A DNA stretch of 56,749 nt from Chloroflexota bacterium (GTDB lineage Bacteria > Chloroflexota > Dehalococcoidia > Lucifugimonadales > QGNO01): contig QGNO01000009.1 of the NCBI GenBank assembly GCA_003228195.2, forward strand, positions 1 through 56,749, read 5' to 3'. Position numbers and translations under genes: made by a program. Shown here in pieces: positions 1 through 8,901 of the stretch (position 1 is its first letter; every line of letters starts with the position of its first letter). The notes beneath the pieces are model-generated. The model did not search any database and was not told where the DNA came from. It saw only the letters and a program-made list of their open reading frames with translations.

Positions 1-103
1 CCACTACAGCCTCGTCAGATACCTCTTCCACTACAGCCTCGTCAGATACCTCTTCCACTACAGCCTCGTCAGATACCTCTTCCACTACAGCCTCGTCAGA
101 TAC
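1..103. repeat. 27-bp perfect tandem repeat inside rpsQ
   Basis: The unit begins at 1, 28, 55 and 82. The first three copies are identical and the last breaks off after base 103. The period is a multiple of three and keeps the S17 frame, encoding SDEAVVEEV on the minus strand. More copies may lie beyond the left edge. There are no spacers, so it is not a CRISPR array. Confidence 0.95.
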
Positions 104-424
104 TGAGACAGTGGGCTTTACGAGCTCTTCTTCTACATCCTTGCCTATCTCTTGTGGCATCACTTCCGGCAATTCGTGCCTTTCAAGAATTTCTGCTACG
201 ATCCACCGCTTCAATCGAGAAATGGGCCTAGTCTCCATAAGAAGAACGGTATCGCCCATCTTCGCATCATTCTGTTCATCGTGTGCATAGAGCTTAGAAA
301 TGCGCTTTATGCTCTTCCGATAAAGCCGGTGTCGTTGCAGCCGCTCTATGGCTACAACAACAGTTTTATCCATTTTATCCCCTACCACTTGTCCAACCCG
401 CTTCTTGCGGTTGTCGCTTATCAT
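1..424 (-). CDS. rpsQ: 30S ribosomal protein S17 (partial, runs off left edge)
   Basis: Binds 16S rRNA early in 30S assembly. The minus-strand frame opens at ATG 424, which overlaps the rpmC stop as ATGA, and stays open to base 1 (141 full codons). The N-terminal part is a typical OB-fold S17, with KRVGQVVGDKMDKTVVA near residues 8-24 and MGDTVLLMETRPIS near 65-78. Family members are usually 80-90 residues. This one continues into an acidic tail of exact nine-residue repeats (SDEAVVEEV) and the C-terminus lies outside the window. The assignment is firm; the full length is unknown. Confidence 0.95.
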   Translation of the reverse strand, partial: MISDNRKKRVGQVVGDKMDKTVVVAIERLQRHRLYRKSIKRISKLYAHDEQNDAKMGDTVLLMETRPISRLKRWIVAEILERHELPEVMPQEIGKDVEEELVKPTVSVSDEAVVEEVSDEAVVEEVSDEAVVEEVSDEAVV

Positions 425-624
425 TTCACCTGCTCCAATATTTCTCTTTCCCGCAATACTGTCTTAATCTTAGCTATCTTCCTTCGTATCTTTTTGTGCT
501 GAGAAGTATCGCTAAGTTGTCTTGTAGAAAGTCGGAATCGAACGCTCATAGCTTCCTTATAGGACTCTTCCAATTCCTTACTCAAATCTTCCTGAGACAA
601 AGCTCTTATTTCATGAATACGCAA
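421..624 (-). CDS. rpmC: 50S ribosomal protein L29
   Basis: Small all-helical protein near the peptide exit tunnel. At 67 residues it has the usual family length, and it shows the expected start (MRIHEIRALSQEDL) and the basic second helix (RFRLSTRQLSDTSQHKKIRRKIAKIKTVLRE, split here only by reading). It sits between rplP and rpsQ, as in the canonical S10 operon. Its TGA stop overlaps the rpsQ ATG, which suggests coupled translation. Confidence 0.96.
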   Translation of the reverse strand: MRIHEIRALSQEDLSKELEESYKEAMSVRFRLSTRQLSDTSQHKKIRRKIAKIKTVLREREILEQVK

Positions 625-626
625 TC

Positions 627-1064
627 TTAATCTCCAGCCCCTTGCGAGGAATAGATTTCCTGCTGACTGATAATACGAACATTTATGGGTAACTTATGCG
701 AAGCTAAGCGCAGCGCTTCCCTAGCAATTTCCATCGGAACACCAGCAACTTCATAAATTATCCTACCAGGCCTAACTACAGCCACCCACTGATCTACAGG
801 ACCTTTCCCAGACCCCTGGCGAGTCTCCGCTGGTTTTTTTGTAACCGGTTTATCTGGAAAAACGCGTATCCAAACGTTACCGCCCCTGCGAAGATATCTG
901 GTAATCGCGCGCCGTCCAGCCTCTATCTGCCTAGCTGTAATCCAAGCCGGCTCCATTGCCTTAATGGCATACTCTCCAAAGGCAATTGTGCTCCCAGCCT
1001 GAGCTTTCCCAGTCATTCGACCACGATGCGCCTTCCGATACTTGATTCTCTTAGGCTGTAACAT
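627..1064 (-). CDS. rplP: 50S ribosomal protein L16
   Basis: Binds 23S rRNA near the A site. I start it at ATG 1064 ([16 protein letters not shown]), the conserved L16 N-terminus. It is preceded by a purine-rich GAGGGGGGAG stretch and overlaps the end of rpsC by 14 bases. A longer frame to 1094 adds ten residues with no family counterpart. Conserved segments include the glycine-rich [14 protein letters not shown] and the C-terminal [11 protein letters not shown]. Length is 145 residues, near the family norm. Confidence 0.95.
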   Translation of the reverse strand: MLQPKRIKYRKAHRGRMTGKAQAGSTIAFGEYAIKAMEPAWITARQIEAGRRAITRYLRRGGNVWIRVFPDKPVTKKPAETRQGSGKGPVDQWVAVVRPGRIIYEVAGVPMEIAREALRLASHKLPINVRIISQQEIYSSQGAGD

Positions 1065-1854
1065 CTCCCCCCTCTGTATCCTCACTGAGACCATCTTTAA
1101 TCACGACAGACTCATCTTGGTCAGTACTTTCCGGAGACGCGACCAGCGCTTCATCGATTTCAGTATCACCAGCCTGTAAGGTCACCTCAATGGTCCCTAG
1201 TTCTTCAACTTCTTCTTGTTGTTGAGGAAGAATATCTCCTTTATACAACCATACTTTGACCCCTATCTTACCCATTGAAGTAGCCGCTTCAGCGAGTCCA
1301 TAATCTATGTCCGCCCTTAGCGTGTGAAGCGGAACCCGCCCCTCCATAGCCTTTTCCTTTCGGGCTATTTCGTTGCCTCCTAATCGTCCTGATGCAAGCA
1401 CTTTTATCCCCTTCGCGCCCGCCTGCATTGCCCTCGACAAAGCCTGCCTAATGGCCCTACGATAAGCAACCCTACGCTCAATTTGATCCGCAATATTTCT
1501 GGCTACCAAATAAGCGTTAAGTTCCGGTTGGCGAATTTCCTGCACATTCACTCTAGATTTATTACCAGTGATTTTCTCCACGTCCTTGCGCAACTCTTCA
1601 ATTCTTGTTCCCCCACGTCCTATAACTATCCCCGGTCTGGAAGTATGAAGAGTAACCACCAAGTCATTATTTCCTCTTTCAATATTAACCTGAGCTATTC
1701 CGGCATCCACATACATCTTGTTAATGTGTTTCCGGATCGCAAAGTCCTCTAGCAGAGTTTCTCTATAAGTCTCACTTTTTGCAGCAAACCACTTAGCGTC
1801 CCAATCTCTGATTCCGCCAAGCCGAAAGCCTATTGGATGAGTTTTTTGACCCAC
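1051..1854 (-). CDS. rpsC: 30S ribosomal protein S3 with acidic C-terminal tail
   Basis: mRNA-entry-channel protein of the 30S subunit. The start [13 protein letters not shown] is diagnostic. The KH domain carries VIGRGG around residues 77-82, and the C-terminal domain has [14 protein letters not shown]. At 267 residues it is longer than the usual 210-240. The excess, from about residue 217, is strongly acidic ([14 protein letters not shown] and onward). It abuts rplV and overlaps rplP. Confidence 0.96.
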   Translation of the reverse strand: MGQKTHPIGFRLGGIRDWDAKWFAAKSETYRETLLEDFAIRKHINKMYVDAGIAQVNIERGNNDLVVTLHTSRPGIVIGRGGTRIEELRKDVEKITGNKSRVNVQEIRQPELNAYLVARNIADQIERRVAYRRAIRQALSRAMQAGAKGIKVLASGRLGGNEIARKEKAMEGRVPLHTLRADIDYGLAEAATSMGKIGVKVWLYKGDILPQQQEEVEELGTIEVTLQAGDTEIDEALVASPESTDQDESVVIKDGLSEDTEGGDVTA

Positions 1855-2190
1855 TTAAACCTCCTCGTCCACTACCACTGTGATGTGGCTAGATCGCTTG
1901 TTAATACGTCCTGCTTTTCCTCGCGCAGCGGCCCTGAAGCGCTTCAAAGACGGTGCCTGGTTAGCAAATATTTTAGCTACTCGAAGCTCACTTGGGTCAA
2001 GCAACAAGTTGTTCTCGGCATTGGCAGCAGCAGACTGTATAACTTTAAGCACCTCGCGGGCAGATGGTGTCGGTTGATGCCTCAGAACTGTAAGCGCCTC
2101 ATCAACTTTCTTGCCCCTCACCAAGCTCACGATCCACTTCAATTTCTTTGAAGATATACTTATGTTTTTTGCTATCGCTAATGCAGGCAT
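1855..2190 (-). CDS. rplV: 50S ribosomal protein L22
   Basis: Lines the peptide exit tunnel. Length is 111 residues. It shows the expected AKNISISSKKLKWIVSLVRGK start, the ALTVLRHQPTPSAREVLKVIQSAAANAEN-type core (read in parts), and the basic loop ending in RINKRSSHITVVV. It lies between rpsS (2-base gap) and rpsC (directly adjacent) in canonical order. Confidence 0.96.
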   Translation of the reverse strand: MPALAIAKNISISSKKLKWIVSLVRGKKVDEALTVLRHQPTPSAREVLKVIQSAAANAENNLLLDPSELRVAKIFANQAPSLKRFRAAARGKAGRINKRSSHITVVVDEEV

Positions 2191-2192
2191 AA

Positions 2193-2477
2193 TTACCTCA
2201 CAGAACTCGCACGCTCTGATTTGGAAGAGTGGCTTCTAAAAGTTCTGGTAGGGGCAAACTCTCCCAAGCGATGCCCTACCATGTTCTCAGTTATAAAAAT
2301 CGGTATATGACGACGACCGTCATGTACTGCAATGGTTAGACCAAGCATATCGGGCATAATCATAGAGGCCCTTGACCATGTTCTAATCATCGTACGAGAC
2401 TCACTTCGCTTAGCAGCTTCTACTTTCCTAGCCAACTTAGCGTCAACAAAAGGTCCCTTTTTTATAGAGCGTGACAT
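2193..2477 (-). CDS. rpsS: 30S ribosomal protein S19
   Basis: Small-subunit head protein. The 94-residue product starts [20 protein letters not shown] and has the conserved [14 protein letters not shown] and [16 protein letters not shown] motifs. It lies 14 bases after rplB in canonical S10-operon order. Confidence 0.97.
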   Translation of the reverse strand: MSRSIKKGPFVDAKLARKVEAAKRSESRTMIRTWSRASMIMPDMLGLTIAVHDGRRHIPIFITENMVGHRLGEFAPTRTFRSHSSKSERASSVR

Positions 2478-2491
2478 AAATTCCTTACCTC

Positions 2492-3325
2492 TTACCTCTT
2501 TTTACTTCGGCGGGTAGCTATCATATTATCTGTACGTTTATTGCGACGAGTCCTAAAACCTAAAGCTGGCTTGCCCCAAGGCGTTTTTGGATGCTTCAGA
2601 CCAATCGGCGATCTACCCTCTCCACCACCATGAGGATGGTCCCTGGGAGTCATTGCGGACCCACGCACCGAAGGTCTTCTCCCAAGATGACGGCTTTTAC
2701 CAGCCTTACCCAACTTTACGTTCTTGTTGTCTGAGTTGCCAACTTCACCTACCGTAGCCATGCACCGGCTCAATATGTGCCTAACCTCGCCAGACGGCAA
2801 GCGAATTAATGAATAAACGCCTGTCGTAGCCTGTAATCGCGCTGAGAGACCAGCGCTACGCACAATTTTCCCTCCGCTACCTGGCTGCATTTCTATATTA
2901 TGTACTTGGGTCCCCTGGGGAATGTGGCTTAACGGCAATGCATTCCCAATTCTAATTTCCGCATCCTGGCCTGATTCTATAAAATCTCCAACCTTTAGAC
3001 TTTCAGGATGAATAATATAACGCTTATCTCCATCTGCGTAGTGTATTAGCGCTATTCTTGCAGATCGATTGGGATCGTATTCAATCGTCGCTACTTTTCC
3101 TGGCACACCGAACTTATCTCTTTTGAAATCTATTATCCGATAAGCTCGCTTAGCTCCCCCGCCTATATGCCTGGCGGTCATCTTTCCCCTAAAGTTTCTT
3201 CCTCCAGAACGCTTCAAAGGGGCAACTAACGACTTCTCTGGTCGATTTCTAGTCAACTCTTCAAAAGTTATTGAAACCGTACCACGCCTTGATGGAGTAG
3301 TAGGTCTATATGTCCTTAAAGGCAT
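2492..3325 (-). CDS. rplB: 50S ribosomal protein L2
   Basis: Largest core protein of the large subunit, needed for peptidyl transferase centre assembly. The 277-residue length is normal. Visible motifs are [15 protein letters not shown] near residue 42, [14 protein letters not shown]-type sequence near 80, and the C-terminal [13 protein letters not shown], which contains the conserved histidine. It is separated by 3 bases from rplW. Confidence 0.97.
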   Translation of the reverse strand: MPLRTYRPTTPSRRGTVSITFEELTRNRPEKSLVAPLKRSGGRNFRGKMTARHIGGGAKRAYRIIDFKRDKFGVPGKVATIEYDPNRSARIALIHYADGDKRYIIHPESLKVGDFIESGQDAEIRIGNALPLSHIPQGTQVHNIEMQPGSGGKIVRSAGLSARLQATTGVYSLIRLPSGEVRHILSRCMATVGEVGNSDNKNVKLGKAGKSRHLGRRPSVRGSAMTPRDHPHGGGEGRSPIGLKHPKTPWGKPALGFRTRRNKRTDNMIATRRSKKR

Positions 3326-3328
3326 CTG

Positions 3329-3613
3329 CTACGCTCCCTCAAAAAATTTTATGGTATCCCCTGATTTAACAGTTACAATAGCCTTTTTCAAATCAGGTGT
3401 CCTAGTCCACTTAGGACCAAATCTCTTCATCTTTCCTCTATTCTTAACAATATTCACACCAAGCACACTGACATCGTAGGCAACTTCGACGGCCCTCTTA
3501 ACCATAATTTTATTCGCGTTCGGTGTGATCTCAAAAACGTATTTGTTCTGCTCTTGTAAAAGCGTACTCTTCTCCGTAATCACAGGACGCACCAATATGT
3601 TGAGCAATTCCAT
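3329..3613 (-). CDS. rplW: 50S ribosomal protein L23
   Basis: Exit-tunnel rim protein that docks trigger factor and SRP. ATG 3613 overlaps the rplD TGA by one base and is preceded by AAGGGG seven bases upstream. An in-frame GTG at 3616 is also possible but less well spaced. The family signature is visible: VRPVITEKSTLLQEQNKYVF near the N-terminus and a K-rich loop (KNRGKMKRFGPKW). Length is 94 residues. Confidence 0.95.
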   Translation of the reverse strand: MELLNILVRPVITEKSTLLQEQNKYVFEITPNANKIMVKRAVEVAYDVSVLGVNIVKNRGKMKRFGPKWTRTPDLKKAIVTVKSGDTIKFFEGA

Positions 3614-4428
3614 CACTGTTCCCCTTTATCCACATTCTTAGATTTGCTCTTAGGCTTACCCTGGCTCGCTGAATCAGTATTGCCGGGAGGGGGGGCGCCC
3701 TGCCTTGAAGTGTTCTCTCGAGTATCTGTCACTTTCCTAACTCTCGTTCTAGCGGGCTGTCTTGCCTTGGAATTCGCTTCCTTCTTTACGTTCTTAGATG
3801 TAACGCCACCGGCCCATATTTCTTCTACTTTATGAACTGCTTCTACTGTCATTAGCAGGCTTTCGTGATTTAGTAAATCCAGAACATTTATGTTGGATGC
3901 AGGTAAGGTCTTGATTTTCTTCAAGTTCCTTGCAGAAAGAACGACATTATTATCTCGTTCGCCCGTTATGATCAGCGTACTAGGCCCAATTCCTAAAGCT
4001 TCAAGAGCATTGTTCATCTCTCTAGTCTTAGGACTTTCAAAGTCCATTGAATTAATTAGTGTCAACTTACTTCCCTGTGCTTTATCTGACAGTAGACACC
4101 TGATAGCGAGGCGTCTCATTTTTTTCGGCATATCTTGCCGAAATCTTCGGTCAGTCGGACCAAAGACAACACCCCCGCCAGCATAGTGAGGCGCCCTTAT
4201 ACTTCCTTGCCTAGCACGTCCAGTACCCTTCTGTGGTCGAGGTTTAGCTCCACCCCCCGAAACTTGGGCACGCGTCTTTACAGCCGAAGTGCCCTGTCGC
4301 AAATTAGCCAACTGTCTAACCATCGCCTGATGTACTACAGGGGCATTCATGGGTGCCTCAAACAAATAGTCACTTACCTCTAGCGTGCCTATTTGTATCC
4401 CTTTTATGTCTTTCACTACTATCTTCAT
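3613..4428 (-). CDS. rplD: 50S ribosomal protein L4 with extended tail
   Basis: Exit-tunnel protein. The core has GTSAVKTRAQVSGGGAKPRPQKGTGRARQG-type sequence near residue 45 (read in parts), FGPTDRRFRQDMPKKMRRLA, and the C-terminal NVLDLLNHESLLMT. At 271 residues it exceeds the usual 200-220. The last 60 or so residues form a polar, basic, low-complexity tail rich in K, S, R, T and P. ATG overlaps the rplC stop (ATGA, 4425-4428). Confidence 0.95.
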   Translation of the reverse strand: MKIVVKDIKGIQIGTLEVSDYLFEAPMNAPVVHQAMVRQLANLRQGTSAVKTRAQVSGGGAKPRPQKGTGRARQGSIRAPHYAGGGVVFGPTDRRFRQDMPKKMRRLAIRCLLSDKAQGSKLTLINSMDFESPKTREMNNALEALGIGPSTLIITGERDNNVVLSARNLKKIKTLPASNINVLDLLNHESLLMTVEAVHKVEEIWAGGVTSKNVKKEANSKARQPARTRVRKVTDTRENTSRQGAPPPGNTDSASQGKPKSKSKNVDKGEQ

Positions 4429-5159
4429 TCGCTTTTCTTCTCATTCTCATCATCTACAACATCTTCAGAATCCGCAGCTTCCTCAACTACCTCTTCTGCT
4501 AGCGGCCTACTCCAAACAGGATCTAGCTTAAGCCGCTCTATTCCCTTTTTAGTATGCTCAACAAGTACCAGTTGGCTTGGAGCACCGGGTATGCTGCCCT
4601 TAACCAAAAGCAAGTTCCGCTCAACGTCGACTTGAACAACTTCCAAACCCTCGGCAGTAACCGTATTCACACCCATGTGTCCAGCCATTCGCTTGCCTTT
4701 GAGAACACGACCAGGGGTGGTTCCAGCGCCTATCGAACCTGGCGCACGATGCCGATCGGACTGTCCATGAGTCTTTGGCCCACCTTTAAATCCATGGCGC
4801 TTAATGCCTCCTGCAAATCCTCGACCCTTGGTTGTACCAGTGACTCTAATCACGTCGCCCGGCTCGAAAATGGACACATCAACCCTTTGACCAACTTGAA
4901 CACTGTCGAGATCTGCTGGAGGAAACTCCCTAAGATATCGAAATTTTCCTAATCGCTTAAGATGTCCCTCTTCCGGCTTATTCAGCTTTCGCTTTTCACC
5001 AAAACTAAGTTGGACAGCTTCGTATCCGTCTTTGGCAATTGTCTTAACCTGTGTAACCATGCAAGGACCAGCCTCCATGACCGTCACCACTCTCGCAGTG
5101 CCATCCTCATGAAAGACCTGAGTCATCCCTAGTTTCTTACCCAATAATCCTATCGGCAT
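4425..5159 (-). CDS. rplC: 50S ribosomal protein L3 with acidic tail
   Basis: Core large-subunit protein near the peptidyl transferase centre. It opens MPIGLLGKKLGMTQVFHEDG and contains GTTKGRGFAGGIKRHGF plus the MAGHMGVNTVT segment. The last 20 or so residues are acidic (EEVVEEAADSEDVVDDENE), giving 244 residues against about 205-215 in most bacteria. It lies 10 bases after rpsJ. Confidence 0.96.
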   Translation of the reverse strand: MPIGLLGKKLGMTQVFHEDGTARVVTVMEAGPCMVTQVKTIAKDGYEAVQLSFGEKRKLNKPEEGHLKRLGKFRYLREFPPADLDSVQVGQRVDVSIFEPGDVIRVTGTTKGRGFAGGIKRHGFKGGPKTHGQSDRHRAPGSIGAGTTPGRVLKGKRMAGHMGVNTVTAEGLEVVQVDVERNLLLVKGSIPGAPSQLVLVEHTKKGIERLKLDPVWSRPLAEEVVEEAADSEDVVDDENEKKSE

Positions 5160-5169
5160 TTTTCTCCAT

Positions 5170-5499
5170 CTACTGTTTTATGGATATATCCACACCTGCT
5201 GGTACGTTCAATCTGGTCAGCGCATCTAACGTTTTAGACGTAGGGCTCATAATATCTATGAGGCGTTTATGAGTACGTAACTCAAAGTGTTCTCGAGAGT
5301 CCTTATCTACCATAGGTGAGCGTATTACACAAAATCTTTTGATCGAAGTCGGCAAAGGTATGGGGCCAGCAACCTGAGCTCCAGCTCTCTCAGCCGTCTC
5401 CACTATATGTTCGGCAGACTGGTCAAGCAACCGATGATCGAAGGCCTTCAGTACAATTCTAATCCTCTGTTTTTGCTGTGCCGGAGTTACAGTTACCAT
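5170..5499 (-). CDS. rpsJ: 30S ribosomal protein S10
   Basis: 30S head protein, also the NusE transcription factor partner. The conserved segment is [20 protein letters not shown] followed by [18 protein letters not shown] and RTHKRLIDI. At 109 residues it is slightly long because of a short N-terminal extension ([12 protein letters not shown]). It sits 42 bases downstream of fusA, where tuf would normally intervene. Confidence 0.96.
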   Translation of the reverse strand: MVTVTPAQQKQRIRIVLKAFDHRLLDQSAEHIVETAERAGAQVAGPIPLPTSIKRFCVIRSPMVDKDSREHFELRTHKRLIDIMSPTSKTLDALTRLNVPAGVDISIKQ

Positions 5500-5541
5500 T
5501 TCTCCCTTCTTCTTTGCTCTTTAATCATGTTCCGTTTCCAT

Positions 5542-7587
5542 TTATTCACGTACAACCTTTTCCACAAGGCTTGACGGAACAGGTTCATAGTGATCAAACT
5601 CCATCGTGTAGCTAGCACGCCCTTGGGTTATTGATCGAGTGTCCGTCGCATACCCAAACATCTCCGACAATGGGGTAAAAGCTGACACTACTTGTATGTC
5701 ACCTTGAATCTCCATATTGCCGATCTGTGAACGCCTTCCACTAAGATCTCCCAATATTTCTCCTAGGAATTCAGACGGAGTAACAACCTCCACTGACATC
5801 ATTGGCTCAAGAAGTATCGGATTCGCACGCTTCAACGCTTCGCGCATCCCTAAAGAACCTGCAATCTTAAAAGCCATTTCAGACGAGTCAACCTCGTGGT
5901 AAGACCCATCTACTAGGGTTGCCTTAACATCGATCACTACATAGCCTCCGAGTACTCCATTTTCCAAGCAATCCTTAATTCCTGCTTGTACCGAAGATAT
6001 GTATTCTTTTGGTATCTTCCCGCCGACTATTTTGTCTTCAAACAAAAATCCCTCGCCGCGTTCACGTGGCTCAACTTCCAAAACAACATGCCCATATTGC
6101 CCTCTTCCACCACTTTGTCGAACGAACCGGCCCTCCGCACGAGTAAATGACGTAATTGCCTCTCGATACGACACACGTGGTCTGCCCACATTGGCCTGGA
6201 CCGTGAACTCGCGCTTCAATCTTTCAACCAACACTTCCAAATGAAGTTCGCCCATGCCGGCAATTATGGTTTGCCCAGTTTCCTTGTCAAACTTCATAAC
6301 AAACGTAGGATCTTCCTCCCCAAGCTTCACCAAAGCGTCAGTTAATTTATCTCTTTCAGCCTGACTCTTTGGTTCAATCGCCATGGAAATCACCGGCTGT
6401 GGAAATCTTATACTCTCCAAAAGAATCTGATTGCTTTCTAAAGTAAGTGTGTCACCAGTAAACGTATTCTTCAGCCCAATTGTCGCCGCTATGTCTCCAG
6501 CACGTAAATCATCCATCTCTTCTCTACGGCCAGCAAACATCCTCAAAATACGGCCCATCCGCTCCTTTTGGCCTTTAGTAACGTTGAAAACTGTAGACCC
6601 ACTCTGTATTTTTCCTGAATAAACCCTTAGATATACGAGTCGACCCGTATACGGATCTGTAACTACTTTGAAAGCAAGCGCAGAAAACGGCTCATCTTCA
6701 CTAGCTTCAATGACTACTTCTTCCCCTTTCTTTGGATGAATGCCTTTAATATGAGGTACATCCAAGGGCGAAGGTAGATAATAAATGACCGCATCTAAAA
6801 GGGGCTGAATACCCTTGGTGCGTAGAGCAGTGCCACATAAAACCGGCACTAGGCGGTTATTGATTGTAGAGCGTCGCAGAGCAGAGCGTAATTCATCAGT
6901 AGTTATGTCTTCGCCTTCCAAATATTTGATGGAAAGAGCATCATCAGTCTCAGCCACTTTTTCAATCATGGCATTACGATAGTCAAGGTACTCCTCACGA
7001 AACTGCTCCGGGATAGGTACTTCGTCCGCTTCGACACTCTGATCGGGATAAATAAGCGCCTTTTCCTCAAGGAGATCGATAACGCCTTGAAAATCGGAGT
7101 CACTACCCATAGGCATCTGTAACGGCACAGGATTAGCATTTAATCGATCTCGTATCATCTCAACAACGCGTTCGAAATTAGCACCTGTTCGATCCATTTT
7201 GTTCACAAAGCAGATTCGAGGGACTCCATACCTATCAGCCTGTCGCCAAACAGTCTCAGTTTGTGACTGTACCCCAGACACTGCATCAAAAACTACAACC
7301 CCACCGTCCAGCACCCGTAGACTCCTCTCTACTTCCGCAGTGAAGTCAACATGTCCTGGCGTATCAATAATGTTCACTCTATGATCACGCCACATAGATG
7401 TGGCAGCAGCAGACTGGATAGTGATACCTCTCTCTCGCTCTTGATCCATAAAATCCATAACCGTCGTGCCGTCGTCAACATCTCCTATTTTGTGAGTAAG
7501 TCCAGACAGAAAAAGCACGCGCTCAGTCACCGTCGTCTTTCCAGCGTCGATGTGCGCAATAAACCCTATGTTTCGAATATCATTCAT
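5542..7587 (-). CDS. fusA: Elongation factor G
   Basis: Translocation GTPase. G1 is AHIDAGKTT (residues 11-19), G2 region RGITIQSAA, G3 DTPGHVDF and G4 NKMDRTGA. Domain IV has the usual SDGSYHEVDSSEMAFK-like strand (here VDGSYHEVDSSEMAFK) and domain V ends with ITQGRASYTMEFDHYEPVP. At 681 residues it is of normal bacterial length. It lies between rpsG and rpsJ in a str operon lacking tuf. Confidence 0.97.
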   Translation of the reverse strand: MNDIRNIGFIAHIDAGKTTVTERVLFLSGLTHKIGDVDDGTTVMDFMDQERERGITIQSAAATSMWRDHRVNIIDTPGHVDFTAEVERSLRVLDGGVVVFDAVSGVQSQTETVWRQADRYGVPRICFVNKMDRTGANFERVVEMIRDRLNANPVPLQMPMGSDSDFQGVIDLLEEKALIYPDQSVEADEVPIPEQFREEYLDYRNAMIEKVAETDDALSIKYLEGEDITTDELRSALRRSTINNRLVPVLCGTALRTKGIQPLLDAVIYYLPSPLDVPHIKGIHPKKGEEVVIEASEDEPFSALAFKVVTDPYTGRLVYLRVYSGKIQSGSTVFNVTKGQKERMGRILRMFAGRREEMDDLRAGDIAATIGLKNTFTGDTLTLESNQILLESIRFPQPVISMAIEPKSQAERDKLTDALVKLGEEDPTFVMKFDKETGQTIIAGMGELHLEVLVERLKREFTVQANVGRPRVSYREAITSFTRAEGRFVRQSGGRGQYGHVVLEVEPRERGEGFLFEDKIVGGKIPKEYISSVQAGIKDCLENGVLGGYVVIDVKATLVDGSYHEVDSSEMAFKIAGSLGMREALKRANPILLEPMMSVEVVTPSEFLGEILGDLSGRRSQIGNMEIQGDIQVVSAFTPLSEMFGYATDTRSITQGRASYTMEFDHYEPVPSSLVEKVVRE

Positions 7588-7645
7588 GTGAATAGTTAAC
7601 GCCTAAACCAGACAAACCCGTACAAGGAAATTAATCAGAGCAGCA

Positions 7646-8116
7646 TTACCAACGATAATGGACAAAGGCTCTGTTGGCCTCTGCCATACGGTGCAAATCC
7701 TCCCGCCGTTTCACTGCAGATCCCTCGCCTCGTGAAGCCTCAAGGAGCTCGCGATATAATTTTTGTGCCATCGGTTGCCCGGTACGGGCTCTTGCCGATA
7801 ACACTATCCAACGCATTGCCAAAGCTTGACGTCGCTCAGGTCGAACCTCAACAGGCACCTGATAAGTGGCACCGCCGACGCGCCTTGGCTTAACCTCTAA
7901 CGAGGGCGTTACATTCCTCATCGCCTGCTCGAAAACTTCCAAGCCAGATCGATGTTCGTCACTCTCCAGTTTATCCAGCGCAGTGTAGACTATACGTTGG
8001 GCTGTGGTCTTCTTGCCTCCCATCATCACCCGGTTTATAAATCTACCAAGCTCTTCACTCCCAAACCTAGGGTCTGGTGCAACCTTCCTTCGTTCTGCTC
8101 TTCTTCTTCTGGACAT
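7646..8116 (-). CDS. rpsG: 30S ribosomal protein S7
   Basis: Primary 16S-binding protein of the 30S head. The 156-residue product opens [19 protein letters not shown]. It has the conserved [19 protein letters not shown] and [20 protein letters not shown] segments, and ends [10 protein letters not shown]. It lies between rpsL (18 bases) and fusA (58 bases). Confidence 0.97.
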   Translation of the reverse strand: MSRRRRAERRKVAPDPRFGSEELGRFINRVMMGGKKTTAQRIVYTALDKLESDEHRSGLEVFEQAMRNVTPSLEVKPRRVGGATYQVPVEVRPERRQALAMRWIVLSARARTGQPMAQKLYRELLEASRGEGSAVKRREDLHRMAEANRAFVHYRW

Positions 8117-8134
8117 TAGCTATCGTTCGTCTTC

Positions 8135-8545
8135 CTAATTTTTCTTGGATCCGTATTTGCTTCGGCCTTGCATTCGATCAGAAACGCCAACCGTATCCAA
8201 GGCACCACGAACTATGTGGTAACGAACGCCAGGCAGGTCTTTTACCCTACCGCCCCTAACAAGTACAACCGAATGCTCCTGCAGGGTATGGCCTTCTCCA
8301 GGGATATATGCAGTCACCTCAATTCCATTAGTAAGTCGTACTCGCGCGACTTTTCGAAGCGCCGAGTTAGGCTTCTTCGGAGTTATAGTCTTAACCTGCA
8401 CACAAACGCCTCGCCGCTGCGGGCAACCAGGGCCTCTAACAATCTTGTTGCGAAGCGAGTTCTGCACAAACCTGAGAGCAGGTGCTTTCGTCCTTTTATG
8501 AAGGCCTTTTCGGCCTTTGCGCACTAATTGGTTTATTGTAGGCAT
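8135..8545 (-). CDS. rpsL: 30S ribosomal protein S12
   Basis: Decoding-centre protein. At 136 residues it starts [20 protein letters not shown]. The two conserved loops are [20 protein letters not shown] and [22 protein letters not shown]; the lysines associated with streptomycin response in this family are the wild-type residues. It is the first gene of the leftward operon, with a promoter about 60 bases upstream. Confidence 0.97.
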   Translation of the reverse strand: MPTINQLVRKGRKGLHKRTKAPALRFVQNSLRNKIVRGPGCPQRRGVCVQVKTITPKKPNSALRKVARVRLTNGIEVTAYIPGEGHTLQEHSVVLVRGGRVKDLPGVRYHIVRGALDTVGVSDRMQGRSKYGSKKN

Positions 8546-8901
8546 TTCTTACTCAACAAGAGACACAAAAAATGACGCCACACTGTGTGACGACGAGCAG
8601 TAAGTCTATCGTTCCTAGTTAGCCTTGTCAAGAAACTGAACTCGCACTGTGTCTAACAAAAAAAGTGGCCCATTTTTACTTGCAATGTGTTCAACCACAG
8701 GGATTTCTTTGAGACCTTTCCCAACGAGCCCTGATTTTGGTGGGACATTTCCTTATACTGTTGACTTTCGGTCTCCAAAGGATGACTATTCCAAGAGGAG
8801 AAACTAGCCTTAAATCTACAGGACTATTCACAACAACATCAATCCAATACTTGGTTCACCAACAGACTAGCAGTGACCATTTTTAAGTGAGAGACTTCGA
8901 C
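8546..8901. other. Divergent intergenic region
   Basis: Non-coding stretch between rpsL (leftward) and the amidohydrolase (rightward). Besides the rpsL promoter it has only weak rightward candidates: TATACT at 8754-8759 without a clear -35 box, and a TTGACT at 8761. I see no RNA gene, no riboswitch and no terminator with a T-run. Confidence 0.5.
8603..8631 (-). promoter_or_regulatory. Promoter of the str/S10 ribosomal operon
   Basis: On the minus strand a TTGACA box (8626-8631 on the plus strand as TGTCAA) is separated by exactly 17 bases from TAGACT (8603-8608), reading toward rpsL. This predicts a leader of about 50 bases. The leader contains a short CACACTGTGTG palindrome (near 8580), whose role is unknown. 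Confidence 0.65.

Noticed and set aside
1-103. Possible CRISPR array
   Set aside because: The 27-bp units are contiguous with no spacers and are in frame inside the S17 gene.
152-502. 116-codon plus-strand frame
   Set aside because: Lies antisense to rpsQ and rpmC; no family pattern.
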